Of a stretch of 64,000 bases of DNA, positions 42,353 through 51,351 are shown in pieces (position 1 is the stretch's first letter; the number at the start of each line of letters is the position of its first letter). The notes beneath the pieces are model-generated. The model ran no database searches and was not told the origin of the DNA. It worked only from the letters and a program-made list of their open reading frames with translations. The position numbers and the translations under genes are program-made. Source of the DNA: Magnetococcales bacterium DCbin4 (GTDB lineage Bacteria > Pseudomonadota > Magnetococcia > Magnetococcales > UBA8363); NCBI GenBank assembly GCA_002753735.1, contig PEAN01000008.1, positions 24,991-88,990 on the forward strand. The letters are read 5' to 3'.

Positions 42353-42828
42353 CCCCTGACCCGATCAACCCGGATCATCCATTAGGCAATGTCGCGGTTA
42401 TCGTTCGCTGATCCAAGGGGTTGTCCATAAAGCATATTTCGGGTACCGCTCAAGGAACCGATGTTATCGCCACCGTTCTTCGGCCATGCCCTTTGAGACC
42501 ACAGACCATCCCTGGGAATGTGCAGGAACTGTTGAGTTTCTATATTGTTGGGAGTAGATGACAGTCAATCCACCAAGGAAAAATTTGCCGCCATGAACAT
42601 GATGCCCTTCGAGCAAAAAGCCAACAACAAAATCAAAGACAACGGCAACATCTGGATTCCGCATCTTCCCTGGAAGGAAACCTGACACTCCCCATCCCTC
42701 CAGTTGAAGTCCCTTCCGGAGTCACCATGATCTGTTACACTCCTGGCCCATGGAAACAGTTCGCAATGGCCCATTTAATGGATGATGGGAACCTTATTTT
42801 TTATTTTTCCGAAACATCTAACCTACCT
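42353..42828. other. Gap inside the polysaccharide locus, no recognised gene
   Basis: The only large gap in the 33-kb minus-strand locus. It contains a near copy (42788-42821) of the 3' end of the flippase gene. A 48-codon start-poor frame on the plus strand (ending PHLPWKET at about 42685) resembles no family I know. This may be a junction between two once separate sugar modules. Confidence 0.5.
42788..42821 (-). repeat. 34-bp repeat beyond the PIG-L gene, matching the flippase 3' end
   Basis: On the minus strand TTAGATGTTTCGGAAAAATA ... AATAAGGTTCC; it differs from 30217-30251 by one substitution and small length changes in the A/T run. Here it is non-coding and starts 7 bases after the stop codon of the PIG-L gene. 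Confidence 0.75.
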
Positions 42829-43521
42829 TTAGCAACGCCCTCCATGTGCTTGTTGGGCCGAGAAGATACGATAGACTTCAAAAGCTTCAACCAAACCCAG
42901 AAAACCTGCATCCAAAGCACGAACGTAGGCTAGAGACTCAAGGGCCTTATGATCGAAATAATAACGCGTGGTAAATTCAGAATAACAGTTCAGAGCGGCT
43001 ACTTTGGCCTGGATATCCCCTGAATTCAGTTCTACAAACGCATTGGGACGGAAGTTTCTATTGTGCTTCGGGACTTCATAGCCGTAGATATCGTAGTTGC
43101 CCCGCAAAACTCTTACCGCTTCTTCACCCACAGCTCGGTGATCCTGCATGGTCTCATTGACACTAGGGACAAAAACAACCGTGGGTTCAAAGGTCTTCAC
43201 ACAATGTGACAGCACCTGACGAATCCGCGCACGGTGATCTTCCTGTGCAAAATACTGAATGGCAACGCGCTGGAACGATTTGTCTTTACCGGGTAATTGA
43301 TCGATAAAAAAAACATTCTCTGGGGGGACCCCCAACAACTCCGCTGCTCGCAGTTGATCACGCTCATTATGCTTTTCGCCGCGGGTACTATTGCGATCAC
43401 TGAAAACGACAATGTAGCATGTGACCATATCTCTGTAACGATTCAGCAAACCACCTAAACCAAACTCAACATCATCAGGGTGTGGAGAAAAGCAAAGAAG
43501 TTTTGCGTCTTTGTAAATCAT
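42829..43521 (-). CDS. PIG-L/LmbE-family deacetylase
   Basis: A 230-residue protein with the PIG-L zinc motif SPHPDDVEFGLGGL at residue ~12 (His-Pro-Asp-Asp) and the second ligand in SVNETMQDHRAVGEEA. The rest fits the LmbE fold (VTCYIVVFSDR, VFFIDQLPGK, PTVVFVPS). These enzymes remove N-acetyl groups from sugars such as GlcNAc. Its start overlaps the methyltransferase stop (ATGA), and it belongs to the group with the N-acetyl-sugar amidotransferase, so a linked change of an acetamido group is plausible. The base composition is more AT-rich than in the genes downstream. Confidence 0.9.
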   Translation of the reverse strand: MIYKDAKLLCFSPHPDDVEFGLGGLLNRYRDMVTCYIVVFSDRNSTRGEKHNERDQLRAAELLGVPPENVFFIDQLPGKDKSFQRVAIQYFAQEDHRARIRQVLSHCVKTFEPTVVFVPSVNETMQDHRAVGEEAVRVLRGNYDIYGYEVPKHNRNFRPNAFVELNSGDIQAKVAALNCYSEFTTRYYFDHKALESLAYVRALDAGFLGLVEAFEVYRIFSAQQAHGGRC

Positions 43522-44390
43522 CGTAAGGAGATCTCAAAAAGGGTGATACGTTTGTTCAAAATTAGAAACTGACCGCTTTCGCTTGCTATCAAACGCTCAA
43601 TGTTCGCCATGATCCATTCATGGTTGGTTTGATCCACATGATCGGTGAAAAGGCGTGTTTTCAAATAGTAGTTGGCAAACTCTCGCTCTGACTCAAACTG
43701 GATCCTGTTTTCATAATGTTCTTCTCGAACAGTCATACCTTGTTGTGAAAAATAACGCCTCACGCCCAACTCGAACCGTTCACGACCAACGCTGGCTGAG
43801 ACTTCAAGACCGATTGATCTATGAAAATCGAAAATTTCCTGATTATTAAGCGATGAGGGTCCCGTCAAGATGATCCTTCCCAAAGGAGCCAAGACCCGTA
43901 CCATTTGGCTTAATGCTCCATCCATATCTTCAAAATGATACAAGGCATAGTTACAAGTTACCACATCGAAAGCGTTATCCTCGAACGGTAACGGGTCCGC
44001 AAAAGCAACTTGATAGCGCAGGTCAAGCTCCTCCTGTCGGGCGGCCTTGATGGCATCTTGAATAAGGGATGCAGATTGATCAATACCGACGATGGTGCCC
44101 TTATTGCCAATTTTCTTGGCGTATAATCGTGTATGATGACCATTACCGCAAGCTACATCAAGCAAACGCATACCTTGCTTAGGACTCACATACTGTAACA
44201 AAACGGAATCCAGATCGAAGTTACCGCATTTCCAATTAATCGCCTGCCGATCCGCCAGGGCATAATCCCCAACATTCCTATTATCGATCACCTGCTTCAC
44301 CTTTATTCCAAACATGATGCCCACCTTCGGTGGGCAATTTTTTTCAATCTCATCGGCTTTGGTATAATCCCATTCCATCATGAAATCCAT
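43518..44390 (-). CDS. SAM-dependent methyltransferase (class I)
   Basis: A 290-residue protein with a class I Rossmann core: motif I RLLDVACGNGHHTRLYAKK, motif II TIVGIDQSASLIQDA, motif III FDVVTCNYALYHFEDM and LAPLGRIILTGP. An N-terminal ~65-residue extension (KADEIEKNCPPKVGIM) precedes it. It is followed with 4-base overlap by the PIG-L gene. The target may be the sugar or its lipid carrier; nothing in the sequence shows which. Like its neighbour it is relatively AT-rich, suggesting a different origin from the GC-richer flanks. Confidence 0.88.
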   Translation of the reverse strand: MDFMMEWDYTKADEIEKNCPPKVGIMFGIKVKQVIDNRNVGDYALADRQAINWKCGNFDLDSVLLQYVSPKQGMRLLDVACGNGHHTRLYAKKIGNKGTIVGIDQSASLIQDAIKAARQEELDLRYQVAFADPLPFEDNAFDVVTCNYALYHFEDMDGALSQMVRVLAPLGRIILTGPSSLNNQEIFDFHRSIGLEVSASVGRERFELGVRRYFSQQGMTVREEHYENRIQFESEREFANYYLKTRLFTDHVDQTNHEWIMANIERLIASESGQFLILNKRITLFEISLR

Positions 44391-44444
44391 CAGCCAAAGG
44401 CCGATTTATCCCAAATCACAAAGATTCTCATGGAAATTCTGGAT

Positions 44445-45530
44445 TCAGTCCAGTTCGCAAGCCCGACCCTTACGCAACGCTTTGATGGTTCGTTCTACTT
44501 CCTCTTCTTCCAAACCGGTAATCCCAAGATAATAATCCATGCAGTCGGGACGCTTGGAATCGTATCTCTTCACCAACTCAAAACCCTCTTCCCGGGTCAG
44601 AATGCCAGCCCGGACATCGCGTGTTGCATGATCGGTAGCACGTCCAAAACCGCGTTTGAGATATTTCAGGTAATCGTGCATACCTGCCATGCGACACTCC
44701 ACGCTTTTATAGCCCTTGTACGTTCCCTCGACGTTGTCTTCCCTCCAGCCAATCTCCCTTTTAAGGAACTCAACGCAGCGCTCGTCATCCCAAAAAACAT
44801 AGTTGCCCAAATGGATTCCCTCAATACCGGCGGCCTGCATGTCTTTGGAAGTGGGAAAACGAAACATCCACAATTCTTCGGGAGTGATGTCATCTACCGC
44901 CATTTCTTCAATGCTGGCTTTAGCGGAAATCCTCTGAAAATACTGTTCGTCAAACAGGATCGGCTTGGCGTAATCCGCTTTGGTGCCGTTCTCCGCCGCC
45001 GACTCGCCCCAGACGAGTAGTTTGATCCCAAAGCGGATCGCCACCTGAAGCGAAAACGCCCCCACACCAGCGTGGCAATGCCAGCAACTGTCCCCAATGG
45101 TGTAGAGTGACCGTTTGGCCAAACGATTCACCAAGCTGCGCTTTGGAGTGAACATGATGTGGTCGATGTCGAATTTTTCCAGGGCGTTCTCGAGATTCCA
45201 TCGCCCTGTTTCTCCGAACCAACTGTGACTGAAGGTCACCGCCAGGACCCGCATGCCGTAGACCCGTGTCATCATGTAAAGCTGATAGCAGCTATCCTTG
45301 CCGCCGCTGATGGGCACGATACAGTGATAGCCGTCACCGGCGATGCTCTTATAATACTCCAGCTTTTCCCTCAGCGTCCGTTCACGCTCCTCCCAGTTGA
45401 TGCGCATTTTTTGCTCGGAGCTATTGCATCCGTTGCACAGTCCTCGTTCATCGAAGGTGATGCCCTCGACGGTTTCGGGCAGGCAGCATCGTACGCAGTA
45501 CTTTAATTGTGGAAACGGTTCATTGCTCAT
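44445..45530 (-). CDS. N-acetyl sugar amidotransferase (PseA/WbpG-like, PP-loop)
   Basis: I take ATG 45530 (MSNEPFPQLKYCVRCCLPET) and not 45623, since this is the family's usual start. The enzyme has a four-Cys N-terminal zinc site (YCVRCCLPET...LCNGCNS), the ATP-pyrophosphatase P-loop IVPISGGKDSCYQLYMM, DSCWHCHAGVG and LLVWGESAAENG. PseA and WbpG turn an acetamido group of a sugar into an acetamidino group, using ATP and ammonia (WbpG with HisH/HisF-type partners). No HisH/HisF partner gene is seen here, so it may work like PseA. This implies an acetamidino-bearing nonulosonic acid or hexosamine. Confidence 0.92.
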   Translation of the reverse strand: MSNEPFPQLKYCVRCCLPETVEGITFDERGLCNGCNSSEQKMRINWEERERTLREKLEYYKSIAGDGYHCIVPISGGKDSCYQLYMMTRVYGMRVLAVTFSHSWFGETGRWNLENALEKFDIDHIMFTPKRSLVNRLAKRSLYTIGDSCWHCHAGVGAFSLQVAIRFGIKLLVWGESAAENGTKADYAKPILFDEQYFQRISAKASIEEMAVDDITPEELWMFRFPTSKDMQAAGIEGIHLGNYVFWDDERCVEFLKREIGWREDNVEGTYKGYKSVECRMAGMHDYLKYLKRGFGRATDHATRDVRAGILTREEGFELVKRYDSKRPDCMDYYLGITGLEEEEVERTIKALRKGRACELD

Positions 45531-45703
45531 CTTTACGGTCTTTCTGCTCTGTGGAGCCAAATCAACGCAACGGTTTTCGGCGGCAACCATTTGGCGCAAG
45601 ACACCCATGTCGGTCAAGCTCAATCACCAGGAGAAGGGGGAGAATGAGTAGCACGGGCCTGGGATGCCGCATCCAGTCTGCCGTATTGTCGCGGTTCTTG
45701 AAG

Positions 45704-47899
45704 TCACAGCCGATTCGCTTCTGTGGCGGTCCTTTCCCCCGCATCCGCTTCAAATGTTCCCGGTTTCGTGCGCAATAATGCCTCGAAACTGCCTGTGGAA
45801 TACTCCCCCCAGCGTTCGCGGTAGGCCGCCATCGCCGCTTGAATGGCCCGATCCGACTCGCTCCCAAGAGCCAGCTCGCGTCGCAAGCTCTCCAGGAAAA
45901 ATCCCATGCGATCCCCTGCATGGATATCTCCGAACGGATTGATTTGCGGTGCAAAGGCCCGGCAATCACCGAACTCGGGCATCTCTCCCCGAAGATAGCA
46001 CCGCAGGTTGGCGATCAGTATATCCATATCAGCATAAATTGCAATATCCTTCAGGCCCTGTTCGTACAAAAAAGTATAGATGCTCTGAAAAGGGTTGAAA
46101 ATGGCCGTCGGCTTGCCCAATATCATGGTATCGAACATGGCGGTTGATGGCATACTGATGGCCAGATCCACCACAGAGGCAGCGCATGACGCCGAACAGT
46201 GCGGATCCATGAAAAACAAATCTCCAGATACGGCCAAAGCATTGATCCGCTTCCCGTAACGGGCCACCATGGCGTTGACGAACAGCTTTTTCTTGGATTT
46301 GACGAGAAGCCGGAAGGTTCGGCTTTGTTCCAACTCGCGCAGCATGGCGTCGTAGAACGTGAACACCATCTCCATGGAATGGATTATTCCGGCCTCATCA
46401 ATCAACAGCACCAGGGGTTTATCGGGCGAGAGTGATCGGCGAATGTCCTCCGGGGTCCGTTGCAGCAGATCCCGCGAAAGCGGGTCGGAAGGAAACCCGG
46501 TCAACACCACATGACGCTTGGTCTCTGGTCGAACGCTTTGCTTCAGCCCATGGATCCCTGCCATGAAATAGACGTCCGCGATTCGCTCCGCATCAATCTG
46601 TTCATGGTCGTATTCTTGACTGCGCTCGGTGCTGACGACCAGGCAACCGGTGCGCGCGGCCGCCAGGGCGTGTACGGCGGCACTGGATCCATAGTAATCC
46701 TCTACCAATATGCGAATCCGCCTCTCGCTGAGGAATGCCTGCCACCACAGCAAAGAAGGAACCAAGAACGCATATTGGATCAATTGCCAGCGCAACCGGG
46801 CAGCCGAGGGATTCAACGCCGCCAAGCCGTAACGAACGAGGTGCCATGCCTCTTCCAGGAAGAGGGCGACATGAAGCCGCCAGGAAGGGTTCCACAACGG
46901 CAATCGATTCAACTCGGGGCACGAGGTCGATGTTGTTCTCCGTAGAAGAGTGGTACCAAAACCATGCAACGCTGTCTGTTCTTCCAGATTGATGGGGAAC
47001 GAAAGCAAAGAGTCGGCGACCAATGAAACCGAAGCCCGATTCAACCATGGGCTCCAGTACCACTTGGTCCCGCACCGCCAACGCGGGTCGATCGTGTCAC
47101 ACAGAGAGATGCAAATCCCGGGGATGGTCTCCCCACCTTCGGAATGAGAACTGGGAAGAACAGATAACGGTTCATATTCGGGGATAAAATAATCGAATGT
47201 TCCGAGATGCTCGCTAACGCTGACGATTTCGGGAACGAACCTGACCGTTCTGCCGCTCACTCTTCTGACGAGACGCCACACCAGATGCTCAAGGTACCCA
47301 CCAAATATCGCCGAATGCGTATCCACCCCCATGTTCGACAATTCTGCGCTCACCGCCTTGTTCCACCATCGTTTCGGCAGCAGCAACAGCGGACGACTCC
47401 CATTCCCTTCGTCACCCCCGGTGCGCTCCCGCACAGCGAGCAGACGAAATGCGACGAACAGGCAGTCAAACATCTCTTCGTTAATCGCCTGCTGTTCGAA
47501 ATGCAATTCGAGAATTTGTCTACTCTTAGCACAAAAATGCGCCGAACCGGACAGCCCCCGGTCGGTTCCAAACTCATCCCGGAGCCGCCGCAGGATCGAC
47601 GAAGCCATCCAATTGATCGTCCGGCGCGGATTGCCGGGGCAGTGCCTTCCGATCAAGGTATCGGCAGGCAGCCATACGGGAGAAACATCGAAGGGCAACA
47701 TCGAAAGCCTTTCACCAACAGTGGCGCGTAACGCCTTCAGCGCCAATAACGCTGGTCGACTGGCGATATGGAAAAAAAGGTCAACCCGACCCCCGGAAAG
47801 CAGCACGGAAAGCACAGGAAACAGCATCGGCAGCGAAAACCGAACGCAACCGATGCAACGCGGATTCATTCGACCCGACATTTCGCACCCCTGGAACAC
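45704..47899 (-). CDS. Large GT-B-like protein of unknown function in the glycan locus
   Basis: A 731-residue protein that I cannot assign to a named family. No signal peptide or clear membrane helices are seen apart from the hydrophobic N-terminus. The C-terminal third (about 480-690) has features of GT-B carbohydrate enzymes: RHVVLTGFPSDPLSRDLL, KPLVLLIDEAGIIHSMEMV, FRLLVKSKKKLF and VVDLAISMPSTAMFDTMILG followed by KPTAIFNP, the type of loop that binds a sugar nucleotide. The middle has many Trp/Arg-rich stretches (WSPWLNRASVSLV). Start uncertain; MLPFDVSP (about 47700) is another option. It sits 12 bases after galE. Confidence 0.5.
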   Translation of the reverse strand: MFQGCEMSGRMNPRCIGCVRFSLPMLFPVLSVLLSGGRVDLFFHIASRPALLALKALRATVGERLSMLPFDVSPVWLPADTLIGRHCPGNPRRTINWMASSILRRLRDEFGTDRGLSGSAHFCAKSRQILELHFEQQAINEEMFDCLFVAFRLLAVRERTGGDEGNGSRPLLLLPKRWWNKAVSAELSNMGVDTHSAIFGGYLEHLVWRLVRRVSGRTVRFVPEIVSVSEHLGTFDYFIPEYEPLSVLPSSHSEGGETIPGICISLCDTIDPRWRCGTKWYWSPWLNRASVSLVADSLLSFPINLEEQTALHGFGTTLLRRTTSTSCPELNRLPLWNPSWRLHVALFLEEAWHLVRYGLAALNPSAARLRWQLIQYAFLVPSLLWWQAFLSERRIRILVEDYYGSSAAVHALAAARTGCLVVSTERSQEYDHEQIDAERIADVYFMAGIHGLKQSVRPETKRHVVLTGFPSDPLSRDLLQRTPEDIRRSLSPDKPLVLLIDEAGIIHSMEMVFTFYDAMLRELEQSRTFRLLVKSKKKLFVNAMVARYGKRINALAVSGDLFFMDPHCSASCAASVVDLAISMPSTAMFDTMILGKPTAIFNPFQSIYTFLYEQGLKDIAIYADMDILIANLRCYLRGEMPEFGDCRAFAPQINPFGDIHAGDRMGFFLESLRRELALGSESDRAIQAAMAAYRERWGEYSTGSFEALLRTKPGTFEADAGERTATEANRL

Positions 47900-47911
47900 G
47901 CTTTTTGGAAT

Positions 47912-48973
47912 TTACCTCACGCAACTCACATGCTCGTCGTCAGGGGTAGCAGCTCTGCCATGACCGCCAGTGGACAATTGGGAGGGACAGTTCAAAATCC
48001 AACGCCATGCCGTCTCTATGATCTCGGCAAGATCATCATGGCGGAGCACCCACCCCAATTCACGCTTGGCCTTTCCCGGATCTGCAATCAGCCTGGAGGG
48101 ATCACCGGGACGGCGCGGTCCAATCTTCACAGAAATGTCACGACCGGTCACCCTCCGGGCGACCTCAATAACCTCAAGCACCGAAAAACCGCGTCCATTG
48201 CCCAGATTATAGACCGCCGACCCCTTACCGGACGTCAATGCCCCGAGCGCCAACATATGTGCTTCGATCAAGTCCGTCACATGGACGTAGTCGCGAATGC
48301 AGGACCCATCTGGTGTCGCATAATCGTTACCAAACAGCGTAATATGCGGTCGTACTCCCAAAGCGACCTGGAGCACGAGTGGAATCAGATGACTTTCCGG
48401 CGTGTGATCCTCGCCACAATCGCCCTCGGGGTCCGCACCGGCGGCGTTAAAATAGCGTAAGGTTACATGGCGCAGGCCGTAGGCGCGGGAAAAATCCTCC
48501 AGGATGCGTTCGACCATGAATTTCGATGTCCCGTAGGGATTGATCGGGGCCAAGGGGTGGTTTTCCGTGATTGGAACTTGTAGTGGGTCCCCATAGACGG
48601 CAGCGGTGCTGGAAAAAATCAGTCGCTCCAGGCCATGATCGCGCATGGCACGAAGCAACGAAAGCGCATGGCACGTGTTGTTCATATAATATTTTCCTGG
48701 ATCTACGACCGATTCCCCCGCTTCTATGAATGCCGCAAAATGCATGACTGCAAAAGGCCGGTGCGCCTGGATGACCTCATCCAACCGCGTGCGGTCGCCC
48801 AGGCTCCCCTCTTCCAACTGCCCCCACCGGACCGCGCTACGATGCCCGGTGGAAAAATCGTCATAAACCACAGGAAGATATCCCGCACGCGCCAATGCCT
48901 TACAGGCATGACTGCCGATGTATCCAGCACCGCCAGTCACGAGAATCTTATTGTTTTTTTCAGTCGTATTCAT
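47912..48973 (-). CDS. galE: UDP-glucose 4-epimerase
   Basis: A 353-residue classic GalE: ILVTGGAGYIGSHACKAL, DDFSTGHRSAV, VMHFAAFIEAGESV, FSSTAAVYGDP (catalytic Ser/Thr), the Tyr and Lys of NPYGTSKFMVE, RYFNAAGADPEG, GSCIRDYVHVTDL and YNLGNGRGFSVLEV. It interconverts UDP-glucose and UDP-galactose (or their N-acetyl forms). The length and all motifs are normal. It abuts the membrane-protein gene with no intergenic base, and so is embedded in the operon. It supplies galactose-type residues for the surface glycan. Confidence 0.96.
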   Translation of the reverse strand: MNTTEKNNKILVTGGAGYIGSHACKALARAGYLPVVYDDFSTGHRSAVRWGQLEEGSLGDRTRLDEVIQAHRPFAVMHFAAFIEAGESVVDPGKYYMNNTCHALSLLRAMRDHGLERLIFSSTAAVYGDPLQVPITENHPLAPINPYGTSKFMVERILEDFSRAYGLRHVTLRYFNAAGADPEGDCGEDHTPESHLIPLVLQVALGVRPHITLFGNDYATPDGSCIRDYVHVTDLIEAHMLALGALTSGKGSAVYNLGNGRGFSVLEVIEVARRVTGRDISVKIGPRRPGDPSRLIADPGKAKRELGWVLRHDDLAEIIETAWRWILNCPSQLSTGGHGRAATPDDEHVSCVR

Positions 48974-50182
48974 TCAGATCACCTGATCCCCGCAAGACAC
49001 GCCAGAGCGTTTTATGGCGCGCGCCACCCGGAGAAACGTTACCCCTCCCAAACCAACGAAGCCGGCCAGGGACGCCCCACCAAAAGAACCCGCCGCATCC
49101 GTAGTCACAACAGCAGCCAAGCATAGAAGCGCCGTCAACGGGGCCAGCGTCCGCTGCACGCCATGCACCCACCATCCCATGAAGCCGATCCACAACAAGC
49201 CCGCAGCAACCCATTCCAGAAGCATCAGCACCAAACCACCGCCGTCATCGATCGTCGTAACGCCATTCCCCCATGGCACGTCCACACCCAAGGACACCCC
49301 CAGAACAATGGCAGCCCCAACACCAAAAACGGCTGCGGCATGCCGAGGCAGATGACTCTTGAGCAGTGCATGCATGATCAAGGCTGCAACCAATAAAGCC
49401 AGGGCCGAGGCGCGACCAGCCTCCAGGTTCAAAAAAAGCGGAAACAGGCACAGAGACCCGGGTACCAACCACCATGGCAATGGAAATGTCCGCCCTTCAA
49501 GCCACATAAATGCCAACAAAGGTAACAGCAATGCTCCCGGCAACGGAGCTGCAGCACCGAGCAAACCCGGCGTGACGGCTCCGACAACAATGAGCATTTC
49601 CTCAAATCGACTGAGATGTTCCTGCAAATGGGATGTGGAGAACCCGTCCATTAAAACAAGTGCCAGGGCTCCAGCCAGAATGCTCCACAGAGTCGCCCAC
49701 GCATCCCCGGTCATTCCGAACACCAGACCGCCTGCAACCACGATGATGGCCATCCGATTCCAAAACAGGAAGGAGCGCCCCTCCCTCCGGACTTCAGGCA
49801 CCGGGGGTGTCATTCCCAGGAACGTCCCTGCTGAAGCAAACACCAAGTCCGGAACTGAGAGGTGATTAAGAATCTCTCGCCAAACCAACCCCGCTTCCCG
49901 CCAATTGTGCTCGCGGTAATTCAGACGGTCGCCCCGACGTTTGATTGCGGCGGTGGTATCACCGCGCACAAAAAACTGAAATCGCTTCTTATCCAGTAGC
50001 AGAAACTTATCTTCTGACGTATCGTCTCTCTTCCATTCGAGCCGAAACCCCTCTGGAGTGGAGTAAACAGTCAGTGTGCTTATGATTCCGTCCAGCACGC
50101 ATCTGTTTGCGGGGTCAAAACCCTGCCGCAAAGCCCGCCCGTAATCAAGCAACAGGTGGTAGAGGGCTAATTCGAGCTTCAT
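48974..50182 (-). CDS. Multi-spanning membrane protein with a soluble N-terminal domain, unknown
   Basis: A 402-residue protein. The first ~130 residues are soluble (LALYHLLLDYGRALRQGFDP, EDKFLLLDKKRFQFFVRGD). The rest has 7-8 strongly hydrophobic segments (MAIIVVAGGLVFGM, LIVVGAVTPGLLGAAAPLPG, VLMLLEWVAAGLLWIGFMGWW). I do not recognise the family. It overlaps the SPASM radical SAM gene by 4 bases and abuts galE. A membrane partner in lipid-linked sugar handling is possible, but nothing in the sequence proves it. Confidence 0.6.
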   Translation of the reverse strand: MKLELALYHLLLDYGRALRQGFDPANRCVLDGIISTLTVYSTPEGFRLEWKRDDTSEDKFLLLDKKRFQFFVRGDTTAAIKRRGDRLNYREHNWREAGLVWREILNHLSVPDLVFASAGTFLGMTPPVPEVRREGRSFLFWNRMAIIVVAGGLVFGMTGDAWATLWSILAGALALVLMDGFSTSHLQEHLSRFEEMLIVVGAVTPGLLGAAAPLPGALLLPLLAFMWLEGRTFPLPWWLVPGSLCLFPLFLNLEAGRASALALLVAALIMHALLKSHLPRHAAAVFGVGAAIVLGVSLGVDVPWGNGVTTIDDGGGLVLMLLEWVAAGLLWIGFMGWWVHGVQRTLAPLTALLCLAAVVTTDAAGSFGGASLAGFVGLGGVTFLRVARAIKRSGVSCGDQVI

Positions 50183-51348
50183 GGAGCTGCCTCTCGCCGA
50201 GTTCCCTGAACGATCTCCCCGGCGATGCGCACCAGATCCTGTTTCGAGTGGGGCTTCAGGACACGGTCCGAACCGCCCTCAAACAAAAACAACCGGGCGC
50301 GGCGCAGCATGGGAGTGAAAAAACGGGCGGAAATGGAAATTTCCGGGAAACTGCCGTACATGCACCCGGAACAACGCGATGTGACGGCATGTGCCTGCAT
50401 GCGCATGCGTTCGCTCTGGAACCATGCGGGAAACCTGGGATCCATCACCGGATAGGATTCCGGCAGTCGGTAATCGCAGCAAACCGCCATGTCACCATTG
50501 GGTTGAACAACAAAATAAAGATTGGGACTGTCACAGACACCTCCGTTGCGCCGACGCCATCGAATGGGTTCATCGCAGATCTTGCGATAGATGTCATCAA
50601 GATATTCGTCAGAGTCGTACACATTGTGGCCGCTATTGCGCATCTGCTTGACCTGTTCCAGGATTTCGCGCACCCGTGGCAGCTGATCCCGTGAAAACCG
50701 CAGGGAGGGATCGAACGTGCTGAAATTGCGCGGTTCGGCAGGAACCGTGACATGGGCCGGAACCAGGGAGACCCACCAACCGATCTCGTCGGCAAAGCGG
50801 ATCACATCGGGAATATCCTCCAAGTTGCGCGGGGTGATGACGCAACCGAGAGCGGCGAAGCCATCCCGGGGAAAGATTTCATTGATCAGGGAAATGGCGT
50901 TCATGGCTTCGTCCCAGGAGCGGTCGAAGCCGCCATTGAGGCGATTCTGAACGGCGGGACGCAACGAATCCAGGGAGACGGAGACATCCCGCACTCCGGT
51001 CGCCGCCACGGCCTCCAACTGATCGCGCTTGGCAAACCCGTTGGTCTGAATGCGGGGATGGATGCGATGCGCCATAAAGGCGCGACATATCTCCGGGAGA
51101 TCCTTGCGCATGAAAGGTTCGCCTCCGGTCAACAATACCACCGAAGTCCCGATTTTTGCCAGATTCTTGGCAATATCCCAACACGCTTCGGTGGAAACCT
51201 CCTCCTGATCAGCATTGGCGTAAATGATATTGCACTGCTCGCATGCCAGATTGCAGCGGGACGTGACGTAGAACTGCACATAAGCAGGCGTATTTTTGGT
51301 GATGACCGAGGACGCCAGACGGGCCACCCCCCCTTCGAAGAAACTCAT
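50179..51348 (-). CDS. Radical SAM protein with SPASM-like C-terminal cysteines
   Basis: A 389-residue radical SAM enzyme. The cluster motif is RCNLACEQCNIIY (CxxxCxxC) and the SAM-binding GGEPF is present (VVLLTGGEPFMRKD). A SPASM-like tail has GGVCDSPNLYFVVQPNGDMAVCC and SRCSGCMYG, able to hold a second iron-sulphur cluster. SPASM enzymes modify peptides, but also sugars and lipids. The surrounding genes are all glycan genes, with no small precursor peptide in sight, so a sugar or lipid substrate is more likely. It is 3 bases from the methyltransferase upstream. Confidence 0.88.
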   Translation of the reverse strand: MSFFEGGVARLASSVITKNTPAYVQFYVTSRCNLACEQCNIIYANADQEEVSTEACWDIAKNLAKIGTSVVLLTGGEPFMRKDLPEICRAFMAHRIHPRIQTNGFAKRDQLEAVAATGVRDVSVSLDSLRPAVQNRLNGGFDRSWDEAMNAISLINEIFPRDGFAALGCVITPRNLEDIPDVIRFADEIGWWVSLVPAHVTVPAEPRNFSTFDPSLRFSRDQLPRVREILEQVKQMRNSGHNVYDSDEYLDDIYRKICDEPIRWRRRNGGVCDSPNLYFVVQPNGDMAVCCDYRLPESYPVMDPRFPAWFQSERMRMQAHAVTSRCSGCMYGSFPEISISARFFTPMLRRARLFLFEGGSDRVLKPHSKQDLVRIAGEIVQGTRREAAP

Positions 51349-51351
51349 GGA

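Noticed and set aside
41258-42385. 375-residue plus-strand ORF
   Set aside because: Shadow of the amidase gene.
42595-42685. Short plus-strand frame MNMMPFEQKANN...PWKET
   Set aside because: Only 30 codons from its first ATG, no ribosome site, no recognised relative; kept as a note in the gap entry.
47970-47990. GGACAATTGGGAGGGACAG, similar to part of the 56-bp repeat
   Set aside because: It lies in the coding end of galE and the match covers only about 17 bases, so chance is likely.
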